Of a DNA stretch of 64,000 nt, positions 37,035 to 46,230 are shown in pieces; position 1 is the first letter of the stretch, and each line of letters opens with the position of its first letter. The notes under the pieces were generated by a model. It was given only the letters and a program-made list of their open reading frames with translations. It was not told the origin of the DNA and did no database searches. This stretch comes from CAZWRV01 sp964636325. Lineage in GTDB: Bacteria > Verrucomicrobiota > Lentisphaeria > Victivallales > GWF2-50-93. The stretch covers positions 1 to 64,000 of the forward strand of contig CAZWRV010000008.1 in the NCBI GenBank assembly GCA_964636325.1. The letters are read 5' to 3'. The translations under genes were made by a program, and so were the position numbers.

Positions 37035-37124
37035 GCTTGGGATTTGGTGCTTGGGATTTGGTGCTTGGAATTTGGTGCTTGGAATTTGGTGCTTGGAATT
37101 TGGTGCTTGGAATTTGGTGCTTGG
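37035..37124 (+). repeat. 14-bp tandem repeat running into the gap
   Basis: The unit GCTTGGAATTTGGT (first two copies GCTTGGGATTTGGT) repeats at 37035, 37049, 37063, 37077, 37091, 37105 and 37119, where the assembly stops. The true copy number is unknown. Confidence 0.9.
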
Positions 37125-37224
37125 NNNNNNNNNNNNNNNNNNNNNNNNNNNNNNNNNNNNNNNNNNNNNNNNNNNNNNNNNNNNNNNNNNNNNNNNNNNN
37201 NNNNNNNNNNNNNNNNNNNNNNNN
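37125..37224. other. Assembly gap of 100 N
   Basis: Exactly 100 N bases, a conventional scaffold-gap size, placed within the tandem repeat. Sequence on the far side (aatttggaattt) is still repeat-like, so the gap probably hides more repeat rather than a gene, but its real length is unknown. Confidence 0.97.
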
Positions 37225-37253
37225 AATTTGGAATTTAAAAATATGGAGGTTGT

Positions 37254-40200
37254 ATGAGCCGCAAGAACGCCGCATATCTCGGATTCTATATCCTGTCGTT
37301 TTTCATATGGATCTCACTGCCGACCTTTGCCCAGAATCGGCCTGAAGACGTCCCTTCCCCCTACAAGGACATCGAGTCCATCGCCCTGAAGGGGGAGATT
37401 GCTGACGACGACAACATCAGCTTCACGGCGGAATTCGAGGTGGAGTTCAAGGAGCCGGGGATTCTTCCCCTGATAAGCGGGGACGTCTGCGAGACCATGA
37501 CGGAGCTTAAGCCGCTGTCCGGCAGCTACTTCTTCGGTCTTTTCAGCGGGGGCGAGTTCAAGCTGAGGCATGACGGCACGCAATACTACATCGAATGCGT
37601 CCGCGCGGGCAAGTGCGGAGTGAAGTTCGGCTTTGTGAGCGGCGTGAAGAAGCTCGGCAATCTCCGCGAGACCTCCTTCGGGTTTCCGTCGGCCACGGCG
37701 CGATCCATCGAGATAAGCAGCAAGCGCAGCGACCTTGAAATAAAGATCGACGGCGCGCTCCAGGCGGACATGAAGATCAAGGACGACGGAGGATCGGCGT
37801 TCACGGCGGTCCTGCCGCCCGACGGCCAGTTCCACGCGACCTGGCGCGGCCACGCCGAGAAGATCGACGCAGAACTCGTGGCCAGCGCCGACTCCAACAT
37901 CGTCGCGACGGTATACCCCGGCTCCGTCAAGCTCCACAACATCTTCAGCTACAGCGTGATACAGGGCAAGCTGAAGACGCTCGAGCTGAAGGTGCCGCAG
38001 GACGTCAACATACTGAACGTGAAGGGCGAAAACATCCAGGACTGGAAGATCGACCAGAAGGACAACGCCGGGACGCTTGTAGTCTCGCTGAGCCGCGAGT
38101 GCGAGAAGGAATACCGCCTGACGGTGGAGGCGGAGAAGATACTCAAGGACTTCCCGTGCAAGTTCTCCCTGCCGTCGATCGCCCCGCAGAAGATCCTGCG
38201 GCTTGACGGCTTCCTGGCGTTCGGGACGAGCGGGGCGATAAAGCTTCTTATCGACAAGTCGGCGGGACTGAGCCAGATCGACACGGCATCCTTCCCCCGC
38301 GTCAAGGACCAGCATGGGCAGATCATGGAGATCCCGAAGCGCAGCGCGTTCACATACAGGTTTTCGAGCGGGGACTACGTCCTGGAGACCAGCGCGGACA
38401 ACATCATCCCCACCTACATGGTCGACCTCAACTACGTGGTGAACTTCAAGGACGAGGACATGTATGCGAGGGCGATATGCTCGCTCGACATCAAGGACGC
38501 CCCGCTGCGCGAGCTCATGGTCCGCTACGACGGCGACATGACGGTGAACCGGGTCGAAGGCCCGAAGGTGGTGCCCGACGACTACGAGCTTATGGAGAAG
38601 GACGGCGCAAAATGGATCAAGGTGCCGTTCGTCCCGGATACCATGGGCAGGACCGAGCTGTTCATCAATTTCGAACGCAACATCAAGGCCGCCTCGGACA
38701 TCAAGATACCGTCCTTCTTCATCGACAAGGCGAAGTCGGTGCGCGGCTACCTGCTGCTCTCCGCGGTCCGGGGCCTGCTCGTGACTGTGAAGGAGCAGGA
38801 GAACCTGCGGAAGGTGCACGTGGGCTCGTCGCCGCTGAGGGAGCCGGGCCTGCAGTATGCGTTCCGGATCAAGGGCCAGGACTGGGCGGCCAAGGTAGAC
38901 GTGGTGCACGAGAAGGCGAACATCGCCGCGGAAATATTCAACATCTGCTCGGTCGGCGAGGGGACGCTCTACGGAAGCTCGTCGTTCACGTACCACATCA
39001 CCGGGGCCCCGGTGGACAAGATCGCGTTCGTCGTCAACCCCGCATACAAGAACATCGAGTTCACAGGGCGCAACATCGTGGACTGGAAGAGGCTAGGCGA
39101 CGAGAAGGACAGCCAGGTATGGCAGGTCAACTTCAAGGAGAAGATTTTCGGCGACTGCAACCTGCTGGCCACATACGAGATGCTGCTTTCGGGCGGCGAG
39201 ACGGAGTGCAGGCTCGGCGATATTTCGACGAAGGACGCGGACGTCGAGACCGGATTCATGGCGGTCTGCAGCGTGAGGAACCTCAAGATCACTCCGGCGA
39301 AGATGCCGGACACGGTCACGGCCATCGAGTCGAGCGAAATTCCGTCGGACTACCGCGTCCTACTGCAGAACCCGGTGCTGGCGGCGTTCAGGTTCATGAA
39401 GGCGCCGCACTGGGCCGACATGAATATCTCCGGCTACTCCTCGCAGAAGCTGCTGGACATCGCGGTTGACATCTCCGACATCAGGACCGTGATCGACAGG
39501 AACGGCGAGGCGGTGACGACCGCGGAATACAGGATCAAGAACTCCTCGCGCCAGTTCCTGGCGATGCAGCTTCCGGAATCCTCCGAGCCGTGGTCCATAA
39601 AGGTCGACGGCGAAAGCAGGCGCGTCTCGGCGTCCGAGGGCAAGCTGCTTGTCCCAGTGCCGAGGAAGCAGGACACGGACGATCCGATCAGCATCGAAGT
39701 GGTGTATGCGCAGAAATACGGCGAGCTCGGCTCGTCGCGCAAGCTGAAGTTCACGGCGCCGGCGCTGGGGCTGGAGAACATGCAGACCAGATGGTTCCTG
39801 AGCGTCCCCGACGACTACGACATCGTAAGCTTCGCCGGCAACATGGAAACCCTGCGCAATCCGCAGCTCGCCGGTCTCCCAGGGCTCCTAAGAAGGACTT
39901 GCGGCTGGTTCGGGGAGATTTTTAAGACGGGCCTCGTGATCCCGTGGGCGATGCTGACGCTCGGAGGACTCATTCTGGCCTGGAGCTGGGGGAGGAAACG
40001 CCTGATGATCCTTTCTACGACAGTCGGGATATGCCTAGTCGGGGCGGCCTTCATTATCTCCCTCGCTATGCTCGGCAGGAACATCCCGGTCATGCCGGAC
40101 ATCTCCCAGACTACGCCTGTCTCATGCGGTGAATTCACGCGCCTGTTCAGCGTTCCGCAGGACGTCCCGCAGCTCGAGATGGAGGTGATCAACATGCGGG

Positions 40201-43200
40201 GCTGGACTGCCGGGAAGCTGCTGAGCCTGGCCGCAGGGATAATTCTCTTCATCGTCATGTCGGCCGGCTCGTTCTGGTTCAAGGTCCGCCTGGCGAGGGC
40301 GTTGGCGGTCTCGGTGGGGGCTATGTTCCTGCTGCTCGGGTTTTCGCAATGGCTGACGTTGAACGCGCTTGCGGCGCTGATTCTCGCGCTGCTGCTTCCG
40401 CTGCTGGTGACGGCTGTGGTCTGGACGAGGACTTTCATCGCGGCGCGGCGCAGCTTCGAGAAGGCCGCGGCCGCGGCGCTGGCAGTCATGTTCATCCTTC
40501 CCTTCTCAGGAGGCGCGGCCGAAGAGAGGATCGAAGTGATTTCCGCAGACTACACTCTGACGACGCAGACCACCGACAAGACCGTCAACCTGGTCGCCGA
40601 GGGGAAGTTCAGCATCAGCGCCGAAAAGATCGGCGAAATACCCGTCCTCGAGACGCCCGCCGTCCTCACCAAGGGGATACCGGAGGATTCCGACCTGGAG
40701 ATGGTCCGCTCCGGCGCGAACTACCTGCTCAAGATAAAGTCGAAGGGCAATTACGACGTCGCCATCGGGTTCCTCATCCCGCTGAACGACGAGGGCGACG
40801 GCAGCTACAACTTCAACCTGAAGCTGCCCGAATGCCTCAGGAACACGGTGAAGATCAACGTGGACAACAAGACGATGGGGGTCGAGTCGCAGAACAGCGT
40901 GTTCTTCAAGGCCGACATCGTGAACGAGCAGTGCACGGCGATGGCCTCGTTCAAGGGCGGGACGCGCGCGCTCTTCAGGCTCGTCCCGCAGGTCCGCAGG
41001 ATCAAGGAGGAGAAGGTCGTCTTCTTCACGAACATCGACTCGCTCGCGAAGTTCGCGCAGGGCTTCGTCGAGATCTCCAACAACGTCAACTTCCAGATAG
41101 CTCAGGGCGAAACTGCGAAGTTCGCCCTTGAGATACCCGAGAACATGCGCGTGACGGCGGTCGAGGCCGCCAACCTCGGGGCCTGGCGCTACGACCAGGA
41201 CAAGCATCTTTTGGAGGTCTTCCTGACCGAGGCCCGCTACGGAACCTTCGGTATGAGGATCGTCACGCAGATAGCCAACTGCAACCTGCCATACGACGTG
41301 AAACTGGGAATCCTCAAGGTGCGGGACGCCGGGCGCGAGCACGGGACCCTGGGGCTGGGCGTAGATCCGTCCGTGCAGATACAGGCGGACAAGATGGAGG
41401 GCATGGATGTCATCAACACCGCGGACTTCGCCGCGAAGTTCGCGATGCCGGAGGACATGCGCCTGAATCTGAAGAAGTCGTTCCGCTACCAGAGTTCGCC
41501 GGCGAGCGTAGAGGTGAAGGCGCTGCCGGTCGAGCCCGAGATAAGGGTCTTCGAGAACACGCGCATCTCCTACGAGGAGGAGAAGACGCTGATGGTCTCC
41601 GACCTGGACGTCGAGATCGCAAAGTGCGGCATCTTCTCGGTCACGGTCGAGATCCCCGAGTCGTTCGACATCGAAAAAGTGTTCGGCGAGGGCATCCAGC
41701 ACTGGGACGAGATAACGGAGCAGGGCCCGCACCGGATCGCCGTCCATTTCGAACGCAGGATGCTCGGCCAGACGCAGATACATCTCGAGCTCATCGCGAT
41801 GGACAAGAAGCGCGAGGGGCAGCAGACCATTCCCAGGCTCGCGGTCAGGAACGCCCAGCGGCTGAAGGGCGAGCTGAACATCCTCGTCGAGCACGGGATC
41901 AGGATGGACGTAATCGAGCGCAAGGGGCTTGAAGTGAAGGCCGAAGGCTTCGCGGGCGCGCAGAACCGCCTCTCCCAGAGCTTCTCAATTGTCCGGCCCG
42001 ACTGGGAGCTGAAGGTGGCCTTCGACACCATCTCCCCATGGATACAGGCCGAGATGCTGCAGGTGACGAAGATATCGGAGGGCATCATAGAGACCGACGC
42101 ATATCTGCACTACGCCGTCGAGAACGCGGGGATAAAAATATTCAGGATCAGGCTTCCCGAAAACGCGGAGACGCCGGAGTTCCTCGGCGACAACATCGCA
42201 GGATACCAGAAGAACAAGGAAGGCGTCTGGGAGGTCGAGCTCAACCAGAAGATTTCCGCGAGATACGCGCTGCAGTGCCGCTTCAGGCAGTCCTTCGCCA
42301 AGGAGGAGAAGGTGACGGTCCTGCCCGCGGTCACCGAGGGGACCGAGCTGCAGAAGGGCTACCTCGCGGTGCTCTCCGACGACACGCTGCAGGTGAAGTT
42401 CGCCTCCGGAAAGGGCGAGATAACCGAGTTCGACCCCCGCAAGATACCGACGACGTTCAAGGTCGAATACGAGCGCCTCTCGAAGGCCGTCGTCTGCTTC
42501 CACACCGTCGGCTCCGACTATGCCGTGACGCTGGACGTTATACGCCACAAGACCGCCGAGATGCTCAAGGCGCAGATAGGCGCAGTCGAAGTAAACTCAT
42601 ATGTCTCGCCCGAGGGCCGCGTCATAACCAAGGCGGAGATAACGCTCAACAACGGCAACGAGAACTTCGTCAGGATCAGCCTGCCGGAGGGCGGCACCGT
42701 GTGGTCGGTGATGATCGACGGCCAGCCGGTCGACGCCGCCAGGGAGGGCAGCGAGCTGCTCGTCCCGCTCAAGCAGTCTATATCCGGCGGCGGCCGCGAC
42801 CAGAAGCTCGAACTGACCTATTCAATCCAGGCCGACAAGGGCTGGTCCGTCCTGAAGCAGACATACAAGGGGCTTTCCATCAGCCTGCCAGTCAGGAACC
42901 TCGTATGGAACCTCATCCTACCCCCCGGAATGGAATACAAGGACTTCAAGGGGACGCTGGACTGGGTCGACAGGTCCTTCCTCACCTTCATAAGCTCCGA
43001 CATCGCCCAGTATGACGAGAAGAACCGGATGGAGAAGGACCAGTCGCTGGCGAAGGCGAAGGGCTACGTCTCCGCCGCGAACAAGCTTGTGCAGGCCGGC
43101 AAGATCAACGAGGCGTACGAGGCGTATCAGAACGCCGCGAACTTCGCTCAGAACGACAAGGAGCTGAACAGCGACATCCAAGGGCAGTGGCTGCAGGTGC

Positions 43201-43667
43201 AGCGCGACCAGTCCCTTGTGGCGTTTGGCAACAGGAGGGCCCAGCAGAAGAAGGGGAAGGGCTTCGAAGGCGCATCCGACAACCAGCCCATGCCCCAGGC
43301 GGAGCAGCAGGCCATGCCGCAGCAGGCGCTCCAGGTCAAGGACATCAACACATTGAAGCAGCAGCTCGGAAGCTCCGAGACAAGGACGCTGCAGATGATA
43401 TCCGACAAGATACTGCTCCAGCAGCAGGCCGCGGCCGTCTCGCCGCATCCCCTGAACCCGTCAATCCCTGAGGGGGGGACTAAAATCACGTTCCGGCGCG
43501 ACCTGCAGGTCACACCGCTCGCACCGATGGAGGTCTCCTTCAAGGCGGTCCGTAAGTTCGACTGGCGCCAAATATCCGGGCTGACCGCGGCCGCCGTCCT
43601 CACCGGCATTCTCATGCTCGCAAGCATGCTTGCCATGGCGCTGTTCCCCCGCAAGAATGCCGGGTAA
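37254..43667 (+). CDS. Giant membrane protein with duplicated ectodomains (2137 aa), unknown function
   Basis: GGAGG lies 4 nt before the ATG. A signal peptide (YILSFFIWISLPTFA) leads to ectodomain 1 (to ~885). About five to six TM helices follow between ~890 and 1085 (e.g. 'VIPWAMLTLGGLILAWSW', 'LSLAAGIILFIVMSAGSFWF', 'ALAALILALLLPLLVTAVVW'). Ectodomain 2 (about 1086-1980) opens like ectodomain 1, suggesting internal duplication. A helical segment with a TPR-like stretch ('LVQAGKINEAYEAYQNAANF') and a Gln-rich linker precede a C-terminal TM (about 2108-2130). No family recognised. It follows the sigma/anti-sigma-vWA pair in the same direction, separated by the inserted cassette, so an envelope-sensing or structural role in that system is a reasonable guess. 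Confidence 0.85.
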   Translation: MSRKNAAYLGFYILSFFIWISLPTFAQNRPEDVPSPYKDIESIALKGEIADDDNISFTAEFEVEFKEPGILPLISGDVCETMTELKPLSGSYFFGLFSGGEFKLRHDGTQYYIECVRAGKCGVKFGFVSGVKKLGNLRETSFGFPSATARSIEISSKRSDLEIKIDGALQADMKIKDDGGSAFTAVLPPDGQFHATWRGHAEKIDAELVASADSNIVATVYPGSVKLHNIFSYSVIQGKLKTLELKVPQDVNILNVKGENIQDWKIDQKDNAGTLVVSLSRECEKEYRLTVEAEKILKDFPCKFSLPSIAPQKILRLDGFLAFGTSGAIKLLIDKSAGLSQIDTASFPRVKDQHGQIMEIPKRSAFTYRFSSGDYVLETSADNIIPTYMVDLNYVVNFKDEDMYARAICSLDIKDAPLRELMVRYDGDMTVNRVEGPKVVPDDYELMEKDGAKWIKVPFVPDTMGRTELFINFERNIKAASDIKIPSFFIDKAKSVRGYLLLSAVRGLLVTVKEQENLRKVHVGSSPLREPGLQYAFRIKGQDWAAKVDVVHEKANIAAEIFNICSVGEGTLYGSSSFTYHITGAPVDKIAFVVNPAYKNIEFTGRNIVDWKRLGDEKDSQVWQVNFKEKIFGDCNLLATYEMLLSGGETECRLGDISTKDADVETGFMAVCSVRNLKITPAKMPDTVTAIESSEIPSDYRVLLQNPVLAAFRFMKAPHWADMNISGYSSQKLLDIAVDISDIRTVIDRNGEAVTTAEYRIKNSSRQFLAMQLPESSEPWSIKVDGESRRVSASEGKLLVPVPRKQDTDDPISIEVVYAQKYGELGSSRKLKFTAPALGLENMQTRWFLSVPDDYDIVSFAGNMETLRNPQLAGLPGLLRRTCGWFGEIFKTGLVIPWAMLTLGGLILAWSWGRKRLMILSTTVGICLVGAAFIISLAMLGRNIPVMPDISQTTPVSCGEFTRLFSVPQDVPQLEMEVINMRGWTAGKLLSLAAGIILFIVMSAGSFWFKVRLARALAVSVGAMFLLLGFSQWLTLNALAALILALLLPLLVTAVVWTRTFIAARRSFEKAAAAALAVMFILPFSGGAAEERIEVISADYTLTTQTTDKTVNLVAEGKFSISAEKIGEIPVLETPAVLTKGIPEDSDLEMVRSGANYLLKIKSKGNYDVAIGFLIPLNDEGDGSYNFNLKLPECLRNTVKINVDNKTMGVESQNSVFFKADIVNEQCTAMASFKGGTRALFRLVPQVRRIKEEKVVFFTNIDSLAKFAQGFVEISNNVNFQIAQGETAKFALEIPENMRVTAVEAANLGAWRYDQDKHLLEVFLTEARYGTFGMRIVTQIANCNLPYDVKLGILKVRDAGREHGTLGLGVDPSVQIQADKMEGMDVINTADFAAKFAMPEDMRLNLKKSFRYQSSPASVEVKALPVEPEIRVFENTRISYEEEKTLMVSDLDVEIAKCGIFSVTVEIPESFDIEKVFGEGIQHWDEITEQGPHRIAVHFERRMLGQTQIHLELIAMDKKREGQQTIPRLAVRNAQRLKGELNILVEHGIRMDVIERKGLEVKAEGFAGAQNRLSQSFSIVRPDWELKVAFDTISPWIQAEMLQVTKISEGIIETDAYLHYAVENAGIKIFRIRLPENAETPEFLGDNIAGYQKNKEGVWEVELNQKISARYALQCRFRQSFAKEEKVTVLPAVTEGTELQKGYLAVLSDDTLQVKFASGKGEITEFDPRKIPTTFKVEYERLSKAVVCFHTVGSDYAVTLDVIRHKTAEMLKAQIGAVEVNSYVSPEGRVITKAEITLNNGNENFVRISLPEGGTVWSVMIDGQPVDAAREGSELLVPLKQSISGGGRDQKLELTYSIQADKGWSVLKQTYKGLSISLPVRNLVWNLILPPGMEYKDFKGTLDWVDRSFLTFISSDIAQYDEKNRMEKDQSLAKAKGYVSAANKLVQAGKINEAYEAYQNAANFAQNDKELNSDIQGQWLQVQRDQSLVAFGNRRAQQKKGKGFEGASDNQPMPQAEQQAMPQQALQVKDINTLKQQLGSSETRTLQMISDKILLQQQAAAVSPHPLNPSIPEGGTKITFRRDLQVTPLAPMEVSFKAVRKFDWRQISGLTAAAVLTGILMLASMLAMALFPRKNAG

Positions 43668-43720
43668 TGAGCGGATTTTTCTTCATGCGGACGGTTCAAC
43701 AGATATTTGATTCCCGTTTC

Positions 43721-44614
43721 CTATTCCGCAGACTCGTCCGGGGTCGAGTCGAAGTTGAAGATGATCATGAAGGGGAGTGGGCCGTTTGCGACGACGTTGA
43801 CGAGTCCGAACTGGAAGCCGTTTAGATCCCTGGCGACGTTGACGAGTCCGAACTGGAAGCCGTTGGGCGGTTCGGTTCCGGCGTTTTTGCCGGAGAGGAT
43901 ATTGACGACTCCGGCCTGCATGCCTTCGAAGTCGCACTCGACGTTGACGACGCCGAAGTGGGCGCCGCGCGAGCCGTCGCCGATGTTGACGAGCGCGCCT
44001 TTCACGCCATAGACTTCCGGAGTTGCCGCGAGTATCGCGGAGCCTTCCGCGCCTGTGACACGTCCGCGGCCGGACATGAATCCGGTCTTGACGCCGTAGA
44101 CGCACTGCCTCGGAGGGAACGCCAGGCCCTGCGAAAGGCAGAGCTGGATGGGTGTCCAATTCGAAATGTCGACTCCGGGGCGTATTGTGACCGCGGACTT
44201 GTATGCCATAGTCAAGGTTCCGGTGACGTCGTCGTATTCCGCGAAAGCCTTGCCGTCCTCCCTGTCCCAGTGCTTCAGGCCATTGCGGAGCCCTTCGGAC
44301 TTATCGAGCCATTTCGACTGCTCGGTGTTCTTCTCGAGAATCTTTGCGACTGTCGCCTCGGGGAAGGCGGCGGGCTTGCCGTCATTGACGGCGCTTATTC
44401 GGACCAGGGCGGCCCTTGCGTCGTCCTCGTAGAATATCTCGTAGCGGAGTCCGTCCCTGTCGAAGAGCTGGACTAGATAGCCGGTCTTCTCGAACTCCTT
44501 GATCGGTTTTCCGTATTCGAGGACGTTCCCCCTGGGCGTAGTCCCGAGCTGGGCGTTGGAGGCGGAGGCGGCGCAGAGGACTGCGGCGATGCAAAATATG
44601 ATTTTTACTTTCAT
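43721..44614 (-). CDS. Secreted protein with GLVN surface repeats
   Basis: 297 aa with signal peptide (IIFCIAAVLCAASASNA). The N-terminal 170 residues are unrecognised. The C-terminal third has repeats of the type 'GALVNIG..GAHFGVVNVE', 'GMQAGVVNIL', 'GFQFGLVNVARDLNGFQFGL', which resemble the LA_2272-type surface repeats described from Leptospira and widespread in secreted proteins. These end in 'FMIIFNFD', the usual closing strand. Convergent with the giant membrane protein gene, 53 bp apart, without a clear terminator. Surface or outer-membrane location is inferred. Confidence 0.75.
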   Translation of the reverse strand: MKVKIIFCIAAVLCAASASNAQLGTTPRGNVLEYGKPIKEFEKTGYLVQLFDRDGLRYEIFYEDDARAALVRISAVNDGKPAAFPEATVAKILEKNTEQSKWLDKSEGLRNGLKHWDREDGKAFAEYDDVTGTLTMAYKSAVTIRPGVDISNWTPIQLCLSQGLAFPPRQCVYGVKTGFMSGRGRVTGAEGSAILAATPEVYGVKGALVNIGDGSRGAHFGVVNVECDFEGMQAGVVNILSGKNAGTEPPNGFQFGLVNVARDLNGFQFGLVNVVANGPLPFMIIFNFDSTPDESAE

Positions 44615-44949
44615 ATGGGAATATCCCTAAAACTGATAAGATTTTTGATTCTAACCATAGGTTGAAGGTAGCAAGTCAGGACGGGATTTCAAGGATGGGA
44701 GCGGGTAAAACCGGGCAGAACTTTGCAGGGAGGCCACTTCCTGCACCCGCCGCGGCGGGCCCGGAGGGGAGCCTTATGCGGCAAAGCGTGTGTTTTTTCC
44801 ACGATTCCCAGCTTGAAATTCCACACCTTCCAAACTGTCTTCGCCCATGGTAAAAATCAAAATTCCTATCAGTTTCTTTCCGCCCTTGATTTTCCGATAT
44901 TAGCTAGTTGATTGACTATAAATAATAATTGAAGAAAGGAGGATGTCAA

Positions 44950-45147
44950 GTGGGCTTCAAGACAAAAATCCAGCTTATCAGCCGGAGGAGCGGCTACGAC
45001 CAGTGGTTCGTGAACTTCCCTTCGGCCTGCGCGCAGATGATGGGCTTCAGGAAGGGCGAGGTCGCGGAATGGGAGGTCGACGCCAAGGGGAGCCTCATGC
45101 TGAAACGGGAACGGGATGCCGGAAAAGCCAAGAAGAAGAAAGCCTGA
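44950..45147 (+). CDS. AbrB/SpoVT-like small protein in the IS remnant
   Basis: 65 aa from GTG 44950, which has AAAGGAGG 7 nt upstream; a longer frame begins at 44929. The sequence 'KTKIQLISRR..DQWFVNFPSACAQMMGF' and 'KGEVAEWEVDAKGSLMLKRE' looks like a swapped-hairpin AbrB-type DNA-binding fold with a Lys-rich tail. Small proteins of this type are seen next to transposases and may regulate them. Its reading frame differs from that of the transposase fragment downstream. Confidence 0.6.
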   Translation: MGFKTKIQLISRRSGYDQWFVNFPSACAQMMGFRKGEVAEWEVDAKGSLMLKRERDAGKAKKKKA

Positions 45148-45251
45148 CCGCGCAGCCGGAGCGGAGGCGGAAGCCCCGGCGGAATCGTCGGGAAGGATTC
45201 TCGCCGCCTATTCCAGGGCTCCGGACTGCGAGGCCGTCCATAGGATGCGCG

Positions 45252-45992
45252 CTGCCGAAGCAGCCCGTGGTCAACGCCGACGAGACCGGATGGAAGGTCA
45301 GGGGAAGCCAGTGGTACGTCTGGATATTCTGCAACCGCTCGGTTGTGTTCTGCCACGCGGACAGAAGCAGATCCTCGAAGGTGGTGGAGGACATCCTCGG
45401 CAAGGACTACGGGGGAACCTTCGTATGCGACTTCTACGCCGCATACAACTTCCTGCAGCACGTCCAGCGCTGCATGTACCACTACACGCGCGACATCAAG
45501 AAGGAGAGGGAGGTGCTGCCGGGAAGCGTCCAGCTCGAACGGTTCGAGGAAAGGGTCTGGGGATTCATCGACGCCGGAAAGGCCGCCGCAGCGCTTCCGC
45601 AGGGGAAGGAAAAGGACAATGCCGCAGCGAGGCTCGGCAGGGAGCTCTCCTCCATCGCGAGGATGGATGTCCCAAGGGGAAGGCCCGAGACCCTGCGCAA
45701 GAGGATCGGCAAATACCATGACCAGATGCTCAGGTTCGTCACGACGCCCGGCGTCGAATGCCACAACAACAGGGCCGAAAGGCATCTGAGGCCGATCGTG
45801 ACTTCAAGGAAGATGTCCTTCGGAAGCGACACCCCGGAGGGCGCGCAAAGGACATGTGTCCTCCATTCCATCGTCGAAACTTGCAGGCTGCAGAAGATAA
45901 GCCCCGTAGAGCTGTTCAAGGAGAAGATGGCGAGGAACTCCGGAAACAGCTTCCCGCTAACACAGCTTCTCACCACCAGGCTGAACTGCTGA
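45252..45992 (+). pseudogene. IS66-family transposase, N-terminal half missing
   Basis: From 'PVVNADETGWKVRGSQWYVW' to the stop, about 246 residues match the IS66 DDE domain. The catalytic acidic residues are all present: Asp in 'NADETGW', Asp in 'VCDFYAAYN', Glu in 'NNRAERHLRP'. What precedes in this frame (Arg/Pro-rich, back to 44943) is not transposase-like and is the shifted reading of the AbrB-like ORF. The zinc-finger/HTH half, ~200 residues, is absent. This looks like an internal deletion, so the product is unlikely to be active alone. Confidence 0.78.
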
Positions 45993-46067
45993 CCCGCTCC
46001 CACCGCCTCTCAGCCTCAAAAACACCCAGCTTAACGGTTACGTTTTTTTGACTTTAAGCCTGATTCC

Positions 46068-46094
46068 GCAGGATTCGATTAATCGGAATCCTGC
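46068..46094. other. Palindrome after the IS remnant
   Basis: GCAGGATTCGATT (46068-46080) pairs with AATCGGAATCCTGC (46081-46094) with a single bulged base. No T-run follows. It lies in the 238-bp gap before dapB, which holds no gene. Confidence 0.45.
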
Positions 46095-46230
46095 CTCATT
46101 AAAAGTTCTAATGCGGAACGCCGTCGGCGCGCCGTTTGACATCCACTCCCCGCAACATAACGTATCGGACTTTCAGGCATTTTCTTTTTTCAAACCAATA
46201 ATGGATGAAGCTTAACAACAAGGACAAAAC

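Larger units (their letters stand above)
36553..37124 (+). mobile_element. Four-helix-bundle gene cassette bounded by inverted repeats
   Basis: TTCCAATAATCAAATTCCAA (36553-36572), starting one base after the stop of the vWA gene, is the reverse complement of 37005-37024 at 17/20 positions. Both flanks are rich in CCAAAT/ATTTGG words that continue into 14-bp tandem repeats. The enclosed gene belongs to the 23S rRNA intervening-sequence protein family, whose members are often carried on insertions. It appears inserted between two co-oriented genes. The right boundary is hidden by the assembly gap. Confidence 0.6.
44696..46002 (+). mobile_element. IS66-family remnant
   Basis: The region holds an AbrB-like small ORF and the C-terminal half of an IS66 transposase. 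TGGGAGCGGGT at 44696-44706 and its exact reverse complement ACCCGCTCCCA at 45992-46002 could be terminal inverted repeats (11/11), giving a 1307-bp element. They do not match the usual IS66 GTAAGCG ends, so the boundary is tentative. Upstream GC-rich palindromic sequence (44756-44770) and the 300 bp before the first ORF contain no other gene. Confidence 0.55.

Noticed and set aside
37035..37124. CRISPR array
   Set aside because: The 14-bp units are directly adjacent without spacers and there are no cas genes.
37314..38996. 560-aa minus-strand frame
   Set aside because: It lies wholly antisense to the giant membrane protein gene, has no motif, and its His/Arg/Val-rich composition is typical of an antisense frame in high-GC DNA.
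40506..41894. 462-aa minus-strand frame
   Set aside because: Also antisense to the giant gene; composition dominated by Asp/Leu/Arg/His with no recognisable fold.
44943..45992. Reading the whole 349-codon frame as an intact transposase
   Set aside because: Residues before 'PVVNADETGW' are the out-of-frame reading of the AbrB-like ORF and do not resemble the IS66 N-terminal half.
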